Source: DASYTH01 sp035762905 (lineage in GTDB: Bacteria; Actinomycetota; Actinomycetes; Mycobacteriales; Pseudonocardiaceae). Taken from it: DNA of 64,000 nt. A model generated the notes under the pieces. The model worked only from the letters and a program-made list of their open reading frames with translations. It was not told the DNA's origin and made no database searches. Below are positions 17,462 through 25,498 of this stretch, in pieces; the first letter of the stretch is position 1; each line of letters starts with the position of its first letter. Position numbers and translations under genes: made by a program. The DNA lies in the NCBI RefSeq assembly GCF_035762905.1, contig NZ_DASUCC010000095.1:62001-126000 (forward strand), read 5' to 3'.

Positions 17462-19090
17462 GTGGTCGCGGGAGAAACACGAGGTGACACCGCATACCGC
17501 AGCGCACCCGAGGAGCCCGGACCGGCCTCCGGGACGCCCGCCGCGGACATGCCGGGCTCGAGCGAACCGTTAGACCCCACCGAGCGCCGCCAGCTCGACA
17601 TCATCCGGCGGTTCGGCACGGTCGGCGCGCTGCTGCTGGCCCTCGGGTCGCTGGGCACCGGCGCGGCGCCGGTGTTCAACCCGGTCTTCCAGCTGCCCGT
17701 GCTCGGTCTGTTCACCCGGATGAACACGGTCGCCCTCGCCATCGCGTTCACCGGCATGTTCATGGTCGTGCTGGCCTGGCTGGCGCTCGGCCGGCTGGCC
17801 CGGCCCGGCCGGCGGCGGCTGATGTCGGTCTCACAGATGGCCCGCACGCTGGTCATGTGGACCACTCCCCTGGTGTTCACCGTCCCGATGTTCAGCCGGG
17901 ACGTCTACAGCTACCTGGCGCAGAGCGAGATCGCCGCCCGCGGGCTCGACCCCTACGAGGTCGGCCCGGCCGAGGCGCTCGGCAACGACGACCAGCTCAC
18001 CCGGGGGGTGCCGACGGTCTGGCGGGACACCCCGTCGCCGTACGGCCCGCTGTTCATCACGGTCGGCAAGGCGATCAACTGGCTGACCGGCAACCACGTG
18101 GTGTGGGGCGTGGCGCTGCACCGGGTGCTCGCCCTGATCGGACTGGCCATGATCGTCTGGGCGCTGCCCCGGCTGGCCCGCCGGTTCGGCGTCGAGCCGG
18201 TGAGCGCGCTGTGGCTGGGCGCGGCCAACCCGCTGGTGCTGTTCCACCTGGTGATCGGCGTGCACAACGAGGCGTTGGCGATCGGTCTCATGCTGGTCGG
18301 GTTCGAGCTGGCGCTGCGCAGGATGCCCCGGGTCGGCCCGGACGGGCCGTTCCCGCCGTGGCAGCGCGGCGAGCTGCTCTGGTACGCGGCCGGCGCGAGC
18401 GTGATCACGCTGGGCGCCGCGGTGAAGATCCCGGCGGCCCTCGCCCTCGGGTTCCTCGGCGTGATGATCGCCAGACGGATGGGCGGCCGGTGGTCGCACC
18501 TGCTGCTCACCGCGGCCGGGCTGCTGGTGGTGTTCCTGGTCGTGCTCACCGTCGCGGCGCTGTCCAGCGGGCTCGGCTGGAACGGCTACGGCTGGGTGAG
18601 CACGCTCAACACGGCCAGCACGATCCGGAGCTGGATGGCACCCATGACCTCGCTCGGCTTCGCCGCCGGCGGGCTGGGCATCGTGCTCGGGCTCGGCAAT
18701 CACATCGACGCGGCGATCGCGGCCAGTCGGGTGGTCGGCGCCCTGTTGGGGCCGATGATCGCGGCCAAGCTGCTGTGGGACAGCTTCCGCTGGCGGCTGC
18801 GGCCGATGATCGGGCTGGGTGCCGGGCTCGGCGCCGTGCTGCTGTTCGGGGTGGTCGTGCAGCCGTGGTACCTGGTCTGGGCCGCCGTGCCGCTGGCCGC
18901 GGCCGCCGGCGGCACCCGGTTCCGCACCGCGGCCACCGCGATCAGCGCGCTGCTCGCCGTCGCGTTGCCGCCGACCGGCAGCACCTTCGACGGCCGGACC
19001 TTCGTACTGCCCTACACCTACGCCGCCGCGCTGATCGCCGTGGCGGTGGCCGTCGCGCTGGTCTACCGGTACCTGCCGCGCCGGGCCTGA
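17462..19090 (+). CDS. mptB: Polyprenol-phosphomannose-dependent alpha-1,6-mannosyltransferase (MptB-like)
   Basis: A 542-residue polytopic membrane glycosyltransferase of the GT-C type, with more than ten hydrophobic segments. The first extracellular loop holds MFSRDVYSYLAQ and RGLDPYEVGP, matching MptA/MptB. In mycobacteria and corynebacteria this family extends the alpha-1,6-mannan core of lipomannan, using polyprenol-phosphate-mannose. It lies divergent from sufR, as in M. tuberculosis. The start choice rests on the adjacent -10 box; GTG 17420 is the alternative. Confidence 0.88.
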   Translation: MVAGETRGDTAYRSAPEEPGPASGTPAADMPGSSEPLDPTERRQLDIIRRFGTVGALLLALGSLGTGAAPVFNPVFQLPVLGLFTRMNTVALAIAFTGMFMVVLAWLALGRLARPGRRRLMSVSQMARTLVMWTTPLVFTVPMFSRDVYSYLAQSEIAARGLDPYEVGPAEALGNDDQLTRGVPTVWRDTPSPYGPLFITVGKAINWLTGNHVVWGVALHRVLALIGLAMIVWALPRLARRFGVEPVSALWLGAANPLVLFHLVIGVHNEALAIGLMLVGFELALRRMPRVGPDGPFPPWQRGELLWYAAGASVITLGAAVKIPAALALGFLGVMIARRMGGRWSHLLLTAAGLLVVFLVVLTVAALSSGLGWNGYGWVSTLNTASTIRSWMAPMTSLGFAAGGLGIVLGLGNHIDAAIAASRVVGALLGPMIAAKLLWDSFRWRLRPMIGLGAGLGAVLLFGVVVQPWYLVWAAVPLAAAAGGTRFRTAATAISALLAVALPPTGSTFDGRTFVLPYTYAAALIAVAVAVALVYRYLPRRA

Positions 19091-19140
19091 CCCGACCCCA
19101 CCAGGTGGATCCCATCCAGCCGCAGCCGATTTGCACACCC

Positions 19141-19146
19141 TAGGCT
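19141..19146 (+). promoter_or_regulatory. Leaderless -10 box TAGGCT
   Basis: TAGGCT ends eight bases before the GTG of the ABC ATPase gene at 19155, and no ribosome-binding site is present. The same hexamer precedes tkt at 28065. Confidence 0.5.
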
Positions 19147-19154
19147 TTACATCC

Positions 19155-20093
19155 GTGACCAGTACCGCCACCGCGCCTGCCGTGACGGTTTCCGGTCTGG
19201 TCAAGCGGTACGGCGCCACGACCGCGGTGGCCGGCCTCGACCTGCGGGTGGAGCGCGGGCAGGTGTTCGCGCTGCTCGGGCCGAACGGCGCCGGCAAGAC
19301 CACCACGATCGAGGTGTGTGAGGGGTTCCTGCGGGCCGACGCCGGCACGGTCCGGGTGCTCGGGCTCGACCCGGCGACCGAGGGCGACCGGCTGCGGCCC
19401 CGGATCGGCGTGATGCCCCAGGGCGGCGGCGCCTATCCGGGCGTGCGGGCCGGCGAGATGATGAACCTGGTGGCGGCGTGCGCGGCCGATCCGATCGACC
19501 CGGCCTGGCTGATCGACGTGCTCGGGCTCGGCCCGGTCCGGCGGATCCCGTACAAGCGCCTGTCCGGCGGGCAGCAGCAGCGGCTGTCCCTGGCCTGCGC
19601 GCTGGTCGGCCGGCCCGAGCTGGTCTTCCTCGACGAGCCGACCGCCGGGCTCGATCCGCAGGCCCGCCGGCTGGTCTGGGACCTGATCGCCGCGCTGCGC
19701 ACCGACGGGGTCAGCGTGCTGCTCACCACCCACCTGATGGAGGAGGCGGAGACGCTCGCCGACCACGTGGTGATCATCGACCACGGGCACGCGGTGGCCG
19801 AGGGCACGCCGCGCCAGCTCACCCTTGAGCAGCCCGACACCGCACAGCTGCGGTTCCGCACCGCGCCCGGGCTGGACACGACGCTGCTGACCGGCGCGCT
19901 CCCGGAGGGCTGCGAGGTGCGCGAGCCGACCCCGGGCTGGTACCTGGTGTCCGGTCGGGCGGACCCCCAGGTGCTCTCCGCGGTCACCGCCTGGTGCGCA
20001 CAGCAGGGCGTGCTGGCCGAGGAGCTCAAGGTCGGCCGGCGCAGCCTCGAGGACGTGTTCCTCGAGCTGACCGGACGGGAGCTGCGCCAATGA
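19155..20093 (+). CDS. ABC transporter ATP-binding protein (DrrA/ABC-2 type)
   Basis: A 312-residue ATPase with Walker A GPNGAGKTT, signature LSGGQQQRLSLA, Walker B LVFLDEPTAGLD and a switch His in LLTTHLMEEAE. The C-terminal ~80 residues form the extra domain seen in exporter ATPases of the DrrA type. It overlaps the permease gene (ATGA). In M. tuberculosis the same pair lies beside mptB. The exported substrate is unknown; haem or lipid export has no direct support here. Confidence 0.9.
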   Translation: MTSTATAPAVTVSGLVKRYGATTAVAGLDLRVERGQVFALLGPNGAGKTTTIEVCEGFLRADAGTVRVLGLDPATEGDRLRPRIGVMPQGGGAYPGVRAGEMMNLVAACAADPIDPAWLIDVLGLGPVRRIPYKRLSGGQQQRLSLACALVGRPELVFLDEPTAGLDPQARRLVWDLIAALRTDGVSVLLTTHLMEEAETLADHVVIIDHGHAVAEGTPRQLTLEQPDTAQLRFRTAPGLDTTLLTGALPEGCEVREPTPGWYLVSGRADPQVLSAVTAWCAQQGVLAEELKVGRRSLEDVFLELTGRELRQ

Positions 20094-20872
20094 CGACCAC
20101 CCAGTTCCCGCCCGGCACGTTCCGGCCGGCACCGGGCCGCGGCCGTCCGGCCCGGATGCTGTTCATCCATGCCCGCACCGAGGCCGTGCTGACCCTGCGC
20201 AACAGCGAGCAGATCCTGCTCACCCTGCTGATCCCGCTGGCGCTGCTGGTCGGCCTGACCGTGATGACCGTGTTCACCATCCCGGAGCCGCGGATCGACA
20301 CGGTCGCCCCGCGGATCTTCGCGCTGGCCGTGATGTCCTCCGCGTTTACCGGGCAGGCGATCGCGCTCGGCTTCGACCGCCGCTACGGGGTGCTCAAGCG
20401 GCTCGCCGCCACCGCACTCCCCCGCTGGCTGCTGGTCACCGGGCGGGTGCTGGCCGGTCTGGTGGTGGTGTTCATCCAGCTGGTCGTGCTCGGCGTGGTG
20501 GCCGCGATGCTCGGCTGGTCGCCCGAGCCGGCCGGGATCGCCTGGGCCGTGCTGCTGGTGATCCTCGGCACGCTCACCTTCGGGGCGCTCGGCGTGCTGC
20601 TCGGCGGAATGTTCAAGGCCGAGATCGTGCTGGCGCTGGCCAACATCATCTGGTTCGTGCTGCTGTTCGCCGGCGGGATCGTGTTCCCCGCCGACTCGAT
20701 GCCGGGCCTGACCGGCGACGTCGTGGCACTGCTGCCGTCCGCCGGGCTCGCCAGCGGGCTGCACACCGCGTTGGTGCACGGCGCCGCGCCGGGCCTGCCG
20801 GTGTTCGCCGTGCTGCTGGCCTGGGGCCTGGCCGCCGGCGCGCTCGCTACCCGGACCACTCGGCTGTCCTGA
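20090..20872 (+). CDS. ABC-2 type permease
   Basis: A 260-residue membrane protein with about six hydrophobic segments and the ABC-2 pattern. Its cytoplasmic start is basic and includes FIHARTEAVLTLRNSEQILL; later come GFDRRYGVLKRLA and a GMFKAEIVLALANIIW region. The ATG at 20090 overlaps the ATPase stop, so the two form one transporter. It ends 24 bp before ctaA. Confidence 0.88.
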   Translation: MTTTQFPPGTFRPAPGRGRPARMLFIHARTEAVLTLRNSEQILLTLLIPLALLVGLTVMTVFTIPEPRIDTVAPRIFALAVMSSAFTGQAIALGFDRRYGVLKRLAATALPRWLLVTGRVLAGLVVVFIQLVVLGVVAAMLGWSPEPAGIAWAVLLVILGTLTFGALGVLLGGMFKAEIVLALANIIWFVLLFAGGIVFPADSMPGLTGDVVALLPSAGLASGLHTALVHGAAPGLPVFAVLLAWGLAAGALATRTTRLS

Positions 20873-20884
20873 TCGCGGCGAAAC

Positions 20885-20890
20885 TACGAT
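20885..20890 (+). promoter_or_regulatory. Leaderless -10 box TACGAT for ctaA
   Basis: TACGAT ends six bases before the GTG of ctaA at 20897, without a ribosome-binding site. This would give ctaA its own leaderless transcript in addition to read-through from the ABC genes. Confidence 0.45.
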
Positions 20891-20896
20891 CGCACC

Positions 20897-21904
20897 GTGC
20901 TCGACTGGCTTCGCCGGCTGCCCGCTCCCGGTCTCGGACTGCAACGCGCCTGCGCCATCGCGGTCGTCGTGACCCAGGCGCTGATCGCCGTCACCGGCTC
21001 GATCGTCCGGGTCACCGGCTCCGGCCTCGGCTGTCCGACCTGGCCGCAGTGCCTGCCGGGCAGCATGTTCCCGGTCGAGCACCCCGAGTTCGCCACGCTG
21101 CACCAGTGGATCGAGTACGGCAACCGGCTGTTCACCGGGGTGGTCGGGATCGTCGCGCTGGCCAGCTTCGCGCTCGCCTGGCTGTCCCGGCGCCGGGGCC
21201 GCTACCTGTGGCTGGCCGCCGCGATGCCGCTCGGGGTCCTGGTGCAGGGTCTGATCGGCGGCGTCACGGTGCAGCTGGACCTGCTCTGGTGGACCGTCGC
21301 GGTGCACCTGCTCGCCTCCACCGTGATGGTCTGGCTGGCCGTGCTGCTGGTGCACGCGGTCGACGAGGGCGACGCGCCGCCGCGCCCGGTGGGGCCGGCC
21401 GGGGTGCGCGGGGTGCTGCTGGCCATGACCGTGGTGCTGGCCTGCCTGCTGGTCGCCGGCACGATGGTGACCGGCGCCGGACCGCACGCCGGCGACCCGG
21501 ACACCCCGCGCCTGGCGCTGCCGGTGCAGACCCTGGCGCACGTGCATGCCGCGTTCCTGTTCGTCTACCTCGGCCTGCTGATCGGGCTGGGGGTGCTGCT
21601 GGCCCTCGGCGCACCGCGCCCGCTGTGGCTGCGGTTCGCGCTGCTGGTCGCCGCCGTGCTCGGTCAGGGCGTGCTGGGTTTCGTGCAGTACTGGACCGGG
21701 GTTCCAGAGATCCTGGTGTCGCTGCACGTGCTCGGTGCCATGCTGGTGATCATCGCCACCGTGACGATGTGGTGCGCGGCGCGGGACCGCGGCCGCCTCG
21801 GGGAAGGAGCGCACAGTGCCCCAAGCGATTCTGGTGCGGCGGACCGGGGGTCCGGAGGTGCTGGAGTACACGGAGATCGACCGGTCGTCCCCGCACGCGG
21901 GTGA
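20897..21904 (+). CDS. ctaA: Haem A synthase CtaA
   Basis: A 335-residue membrane protein of the COX15/CtaA family with about eight hydrophobic helices. It converts haem O to haem A for the cytochrome aa3 oxidase. It shows GSIVRVTGSGLGCPTWPQC, LHQWIEYGNRLFTG, the His in VAVHLLAS, LAHVHAAFLF and SLHVLGAML as haem-ligand regions. The last ~30 residues are hydrophilic and overlap the next gene by 89 bp in another frame. ctaB, the previous step, lies 5 kb away. Confidence 0.93.
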   Translation: MLDWLRRLPAPGLGLQRACAIAVVVTQALIAVTGSIVRVTGSGLGCPTWPQCLPGSMFPVEHPEFATLHQWIEYGNRLFTGVVGIVALASFALAWLSRRRGRYLWLAAAMPLGVLVQGLIGGVTVQLDLLWWTVAVHLLASTVMVWLAVLLVHAVDEGDAPPRPVGPAGVRGVLLAMTVVLACLLVAGTMVTGAGPHAGDPDTPRLALPVQTLAHVHAAFLFVYLGLLIGLGVLLALGAPRPLWLRFALLVAAVLGQGVLGFVQYWTGVPEILVSLHVLGAMLVIIATVTMWCAARDRGRLGEGAHSAPSDSGAADRGSGGAGVHGDRPVVPARG

Positions 21905-22790
21905 GCTGCTGGTCGAGGCGGCCGCGGCCGGGGTCAACTACATCGACGTCTACCACCGCATCGGCCTCTACCCCAGGGAGCTGCCGTTCGTGCCGGGCCT
22001 TGAGGGCGCCGGGACGGTGCTCGCGGTGGGCGAGGACGTGTCCGGGTTCGCCGTAGGCGACCGGGTGGCCTGGATGGGCGCGCCGGGCAGCTACGCCCGA
22101 CAGGTCGTGGTCAAGGCGGACGTGGCTGTGCGGGTGCCGGACGGGATCGGCGACGAGGTCGCGGCGGCGGCCCTGCTGCAGGGGGTGACGGCGCACTACC
22201 TGGTGACCTCGACGTACCCGCTCAAGCCGGGCGACACCGCGCTGGTGCACGCGGCGGCCGGCGGCACCGGGCTGCTGCTGGTGCAGTTGGCCAAGGCGCG
22301 CGGGGCGCGGGTGATCGGCACGGTGTCCACACCGGAGAAGGAGGAGCTGGCCCGCGGCGCCGGGGCGGACGAGGTGATCCGCTACACCGAGACCGACTTC
22401 ACCGAGGAGACCCGCCGGCTCACCGACGGCGCGGGCGTCGAGGTGGTCTACGACGGCGTCGGCGCCACGACCTTCGACGGCAGCCTGGCCAGCGTGGCGC
22501 GGCGCGGGATGCTGGTGCTGTTCGGCCAGTCCAGCGGCCCGGTGCCGCCGGTCGAACCGCAGCGGCTGAGCGCGGCCGGCTCGGTCTTCCTCACCCGACC
22601 CACCTCGGCGCACTACACCGCCACCCCGGACGAGCTGCGCTGGCGGGCCGGCGAGGTGTACGACGCGATCACGTCCGGCGCGCTGTCCGTGCGGATCGGC
22701 GCCACCTACCCGCTGGCCGACGCCCGGACCGCGCACGAGGACCTGCAGAGCCGGCGCACCACCGGAAAGCTGCTGCTCAACACCGACTGA
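21816..22790 (+). CDS. qor: Quinone oxidoreductase (zinc-free MDR family)
   Basis: A 324-residue NADPH-dependent quinone reductase of the medium-chain dehydrogenase family. It has VNYIDVYHRIGLYP near the N-terminus and a nucleotide-binding AAAGGTGLLLVQLAK. No zinc-ligand cluster is present. GTG 21816 is preceded by GGGAAGGAG. The gene begins inside the 3' end of ctaA, as in the mycobacterial ctaB-qor-ctaA region where the genes are also close. Confidence 0.92.
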   Translation: MPQAILVRRTGGPEVLEYTEIDRSSPHAGELLVEAAAAGVNYIDVYHRIGLYPRELPFVPGLEGAGTVLAVGEDVSGFAVGDRVAWMGAPGSYARQVVVKADVAVRVPDGIGDEVAAAALLQGVTAHYLVTSTYPLKPGDTALVHAAAGGTGLLLVQLAKARGARVIGTVSTPEKEELARGAGADEVIRYTETDFTEETRRLTDGAGVEVVYDGVGATTFDGSLASVARRGMLVLFGQSSGPVPPVEPQRLSAAGSVFLTRPTSAHYTATPDELRWRAGEVYDAITSGALSVRIGATYPLADARTAHEDLQSRRTTGKLLLNTD

Positions 22791-22793
22791 GCC

Positions 22794-22810
22794 GGTCGGG
22801 CAACCCGGCC
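22794..22810 (+). terminator. Short hairpin after qor
   Basis: GGTCGGG (22794-22800) pairs with CCCGGCC (22804-22810), with one G-T pair, around a three-base loop, just after the qor stop. There is no T-run. A weak terminator is plausible. Confidence 0.4.
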
Positions 22811-22896
22811 AGACCCGCTCCCGCTGGGCGGTCAATGACTGCAGGTCAGGGGTGAAAGCACGCCGGCATCGTAAATCAACGGTTGTGCGTCATGTT

Positions 22897-22957
22897 GTCA
22901 CCGGAGCGTAATTGTCCGGTGACTTCTGGTGACATACTGTGAATGGGTACCGTCACC
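22897..22957 (+). promoter_or_regulatory. Promoter embedded in four GTCACC/GGTGAC half-sites
   Basis: TTGTCC (22912-22917), 17 bases, then TACTGT (22935-22940) form a good promoter facing the 23067 gene, giving a leader of about 120 bases. Half-sites GTCACC (22897, 22952) and GGTGAC (22918, 22928) surround it. The first two extend to a perfect nine-base inverted repeat, GTCACCGGA/TCCGGTGAC, whose right arm overlaps the -35. This looks like an operator array for a dimeric regulator. Confidence 0.55.
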
Positions 22958-23066
22958 CTAAAATCCTATTTCACCTGGCAGCCCTTGGGCGTACAGTAAC
23001 TCCACGCGCTTGACCGGACACAGTGCGCGTTCGTCTGGCCGGGCGCAGTCAAGGAGGTGACCTACC

Positions 23067-24068
23067 TTGCGCGCGGACGCTCAGGGCCGCGGCAGCAACC
23101 CGATTCAAGAGATCTTCTGGACCAGAACAGGTCTGCTACTGCTGATTCTGATCGTGGTCTCGGGTGGGTCGATGATCGTTTCGGCGTCCATGCCGACCGG
23201 CACCGGAAAGAACCTGGTCACCGCGCTGGCGACCGGCACCATGATCACCGCCATCGTGGGGTTCGGGCAAACCCTGATCACCACGAGTGCCTCCCAGCGC
23301 GCCATGGTCACCCCCCTGATCGAGGAGAACCGGCGCGCCCTGCGGGAGCTGGCCGCCGAGTACCGGTCGCTGAACCGCGAGTTCTTTCCCACCCACGTCT
23401 TCGAACCCACCAACGAGCCGGATGCCGCGTTCAACCAGCTGATGATGCAGGACCTGCGCAACACCCGGCAGTACTTCTTCCGCGGCTTCTCCGGCCGGCA
23501 CGCGGCGGCCCGGTTGCTGCTCGCCCGGGCCGAGTGGGAGCTGCGCGCGGTGGTCGCCGACCCGCGGGAGCGCACGGCGATCACCGGCCGGGCCCGCTAC
23601 CTGATCCGCAACGAGGGCGTGGTCGCCGACTTCGAGACCATCCAGGACCGGCTGCACGAGGACATCCAGATCGGTCTGCTCGGGCTGTACCTGGCCCGCA
23701 GCCGGTGCAGCCGGATCGACGTGACCGCGATCGCCGACCCGCCGCTCGACCGGCTGGAGATGTTCGACGAGAGCGTGTGGATAACCCTCTACAGCGACGC
23801 CGGCTCGACCACGCTCTACCCGCGCACGCTGCGGTTCTCCGAGGGCTCGTTCATCTACAACATGGAGCGCGCGGAGTTCGGCCGGCTGCGCAACTCCCGG
23901 GACGCCCGGCACATGGTGATCACGCCGGAGACCACCCGCGGCGAGTTCCTCGCCCAGTTCGAGAAGGTCACCGGCGGCCGGCTGACCCCGGAGCGGTTCG
24001 AGGACCTGGAGAGCAAGTTCCACGCGTTCCGGCACGAGTTCACCCTGGCCGCGGGATTGGGGAGCTGA
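23067..24068 (+). CDS. Two-TM protein with large cytosolic domain, unknown family
   Basis: I do not recognise this 333-residue protein. Residues about 21-41 and 50-72 are membrane helices, joined by a short loop. The remaining ~260 residues are soluble and probably cytosolic. They contain EENRRALRELAAEYRSLN (a likely coiled coil), FFPTHVFEP, YFFRGFSGRHAA and VWITLYSDAGSTTLYP. The TTG start is set by a perfect AAGGAGGTGA seven bases upstream. Its stop overlaps the cupin gene. The shape resembles a membrane sensor or effector, but no function is assigned. Confidence 0.85.
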   Translation: MRADAQGRGSNPIQEIFWTRTGLLLLILIVVSGGSMIVSASMPTGTGKNLVTALATGTMITAIVGFGQTLITTSASQRAMVTPLIEENRRALRELAAEYRSLNREFFPTHVFEPTNEPDAAFNQLMMQDLRNTRQYFFRGFSGRHAAARLLLARAEWELRAVVADPRERTAITGRARYLIRNEGVVADFETIQDRLHEDIQIGLLGLYLARSRCSRIDVTAIADPPLDRLEMFDESVWITLYSDAGSTTLYPRTLRFSEGSFIYNMERAEFGRLRNSRDARHMVITPETTRGEFLAQFEKVTGGRLTPERFEDLESKFHAFRHEFTLAAGLGS

Positions 24069-24712
24069 TGGTCATGGCGATCGCGGTGTCCGGGCTGGCC
24101 GGGCTGGCCGGACTACTCAATCGGGTGGACCAACCGCTGCGGGTGCGCTGGGACCTGGTCGACGAGCGCTTCCAGTCCTGGGTGGACCGGCCGGACCTGC
24201 GCATCGTGCTGCGCGACCACGTGCACGACCTGAGCCCGGCGGCGGCCAACGACGTGATCGCCCGGTCCCGGGAGACCACCACGCACTTCGCCTGGTGCCT
24301 GCGCGACCGGCCGGACGAGCCGTTCACGTTCTGGCTGCACGAGTACAAGCCGCAGCGGGACTGGCGGCCCGGCTACGCCGACTCGGTGCACAACCACCGG
24401 TACCACTTCTGCACCACGATCGTGCGCGGCGCCTACCTGCACGAGAGCTACCAGGCGCAGATCGACCCGGCCACCGAGCTGATCGCGGACGCCGAACTGG
24501 TGTGCGCCCGGCCGTGCGAGGTGGGTGCGGTGGGCACCATGTGGTCCACCGAGTTCCACCGCATTCCGGTCGCCGCCGACGCGACCATGACATTTCTCGT
24601 CAAATCCCGGGAGGTGACCGGCTGGAGCCTGTCCTTCGACCCCAACACCCAGGTCAGCCACCGTCATGTGCCGGTGGAATCCCGGCTTGACGAACTGGTC
24701 AGGCGTATCTGA
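24068..24712 (+). CDS. Cupin-like protein (cysteine-dioxygenase-type metal site)
   Basis: A 214-residue protein. A cupin metal site is suggested by SVHNHRYHF (H108, H110), the following RGAYLHESY and H164 in TEFHRIPV. This spacing recalls thiol dioxygenases. The ATG at 24068 overlaps the preceding stop, so it is co-translated with the two-TM protein. The N-terminal ~80 residues are not recognised. An iron-dependent oxygenase or a binding protein is possible; the substrate is unknown. Confidence 0.8.
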   Translation: MVMAIAVSGLAGLAGLLNRVDQPLRVRWDLVDERFQSWVDRPDLRIVLRDHVHDLSPAAANDVIARSRETTTHFAWCLRDRPDEPFTFWLHEYKPQRDWRPGYADSVHNHRYHFCTTIVRGAYLHESYQAQIDPATELIADAELVCARPCEVGAVGTMWSTEFHRIPVAADATMTFLVKSREVTGWSLSFDPNTQVSHRHVPVESRLDELVRRI

Positions 24713-24733
24713 CAAAGCTGACATTCACTGACA
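24709..24733 (+). repeat. Three CTGACA direct repeats
   Basis: CTGACA occurs at 24709, 24718 and 24728, spaced nine and ten bases apart, close to one helical turn. The first copy contains the cupin stop codon. An AAGGAGG follows at 24733 with no start codon in range. The array may be a regulator site before the HD gene. Confidence 0.5.
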
Positions 24734-24823
24734 AGGAGGAGTTCCAAAGAAGACAGAATCGAATCCGCCGTCTACCATCCACCCCACCGGCTTGCCGCCT
24801 TTGCCGGCCGATAGAGGGGTGCG

Positions 24824-25498
24824 ATGTCTGCTGAACGTGCCGTCCGCGCGACGGACGGAGTCAGCACGCTGTCCCGAGCGTCGATCGACGCCGTCAGCGG
24901 TCACGTCCACACGCTGTGCCAGCGCTATGCCCAGCGGCTTCCGTTCCACGGTTGGCACCATGTGAGCTTCGTGCGGGCCAAGGCGGTCGAGTTCGCCGAG
25001 GCCAACGGCGCCGACGCCGGCCTGGTCGAGGTCGCCGCGCTGGTGCACGACGTGAACTACATCGTCGCGCGCAACTCCGCCGCCGTGGCCGGGCGCCGGC
25101 TGCGGTTGCAGATCCTGGCCCTCGCCGACGTCGACCCGGCGGCCGCCACGCGGATCGACGAGATCGTCCGGGAGGCCGAGATGGCGACCCGGCATCGGGA
25201 CATCTCCCTCGAGGCGCAGGCCCTTTCCGACGCGGACACGCTGTTCAAGGCGCTGCCGGTGACGCCGGTGGTGCTCGCCCACCGCTATCTGGCCGAGAAC
25301 GGCGTGAGCCTGCGCGAGCTGGCCAACAAGATCGTCACCGAGCAGCAGGTCGTACACGACGACGGCTACTACTTCTACAACCCCGAGGCCGCGGCCATGT
25401 ACTCGCGCTGGGCCGAGGCGAACCTGCAACTGTGGCGGTGTATCAGGGAGTCGCTGGACGACCCGACCGTCGAGCAACTGCTGCGGGCCGTCTCATAG
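24824..25498 (+). CDS. HD-domain phosphohydrolase
   Basis: A 224-residue protein with HD-superfamily metal ligands: H42/H45/H46 (FHGWHH), H75-D76 (ALVHDVNY) and D137/D139 (SDADTLFK). A further conserved region reads IVTEQQ...GYYFYNPEA. Such enzymes hydrolyse nucleotides or other phosphomonoesters. The ATG follows GAGGGG. It is 111 bp after the cupin gene on the same strand, so it may be co-regulated. It overlaps the convergent hydrolase gene by six bases. Confidence 0.88.
   Translation: MSAERAVRATDGVSTLSRASIDAVSGHVHTLCQRYAQRLPFHGWHHVSFVRAKAVEFAEANGADAGLVEVAALVHDVNYIVARNSAAVAGRRLRLQILALADVDPAAATRIDEIVREAEMATRHRDISLEAQALSDADTLFKALPVTPVVLAHRYLAENGVSLRELANKIVTEQQVVHDDGYYFYNPEAAAMYSRWAEANLQLWRCIRESLDDPTVEQLLRAVS

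Noticed and set aside
19433..21937. An 834-codon minus-strand frame across the ABC and ctaA genes
   Set aside because: It covers three well-supported plus-strand genes, and its sequence is low-complexity His/Gln/Gly/Arg.
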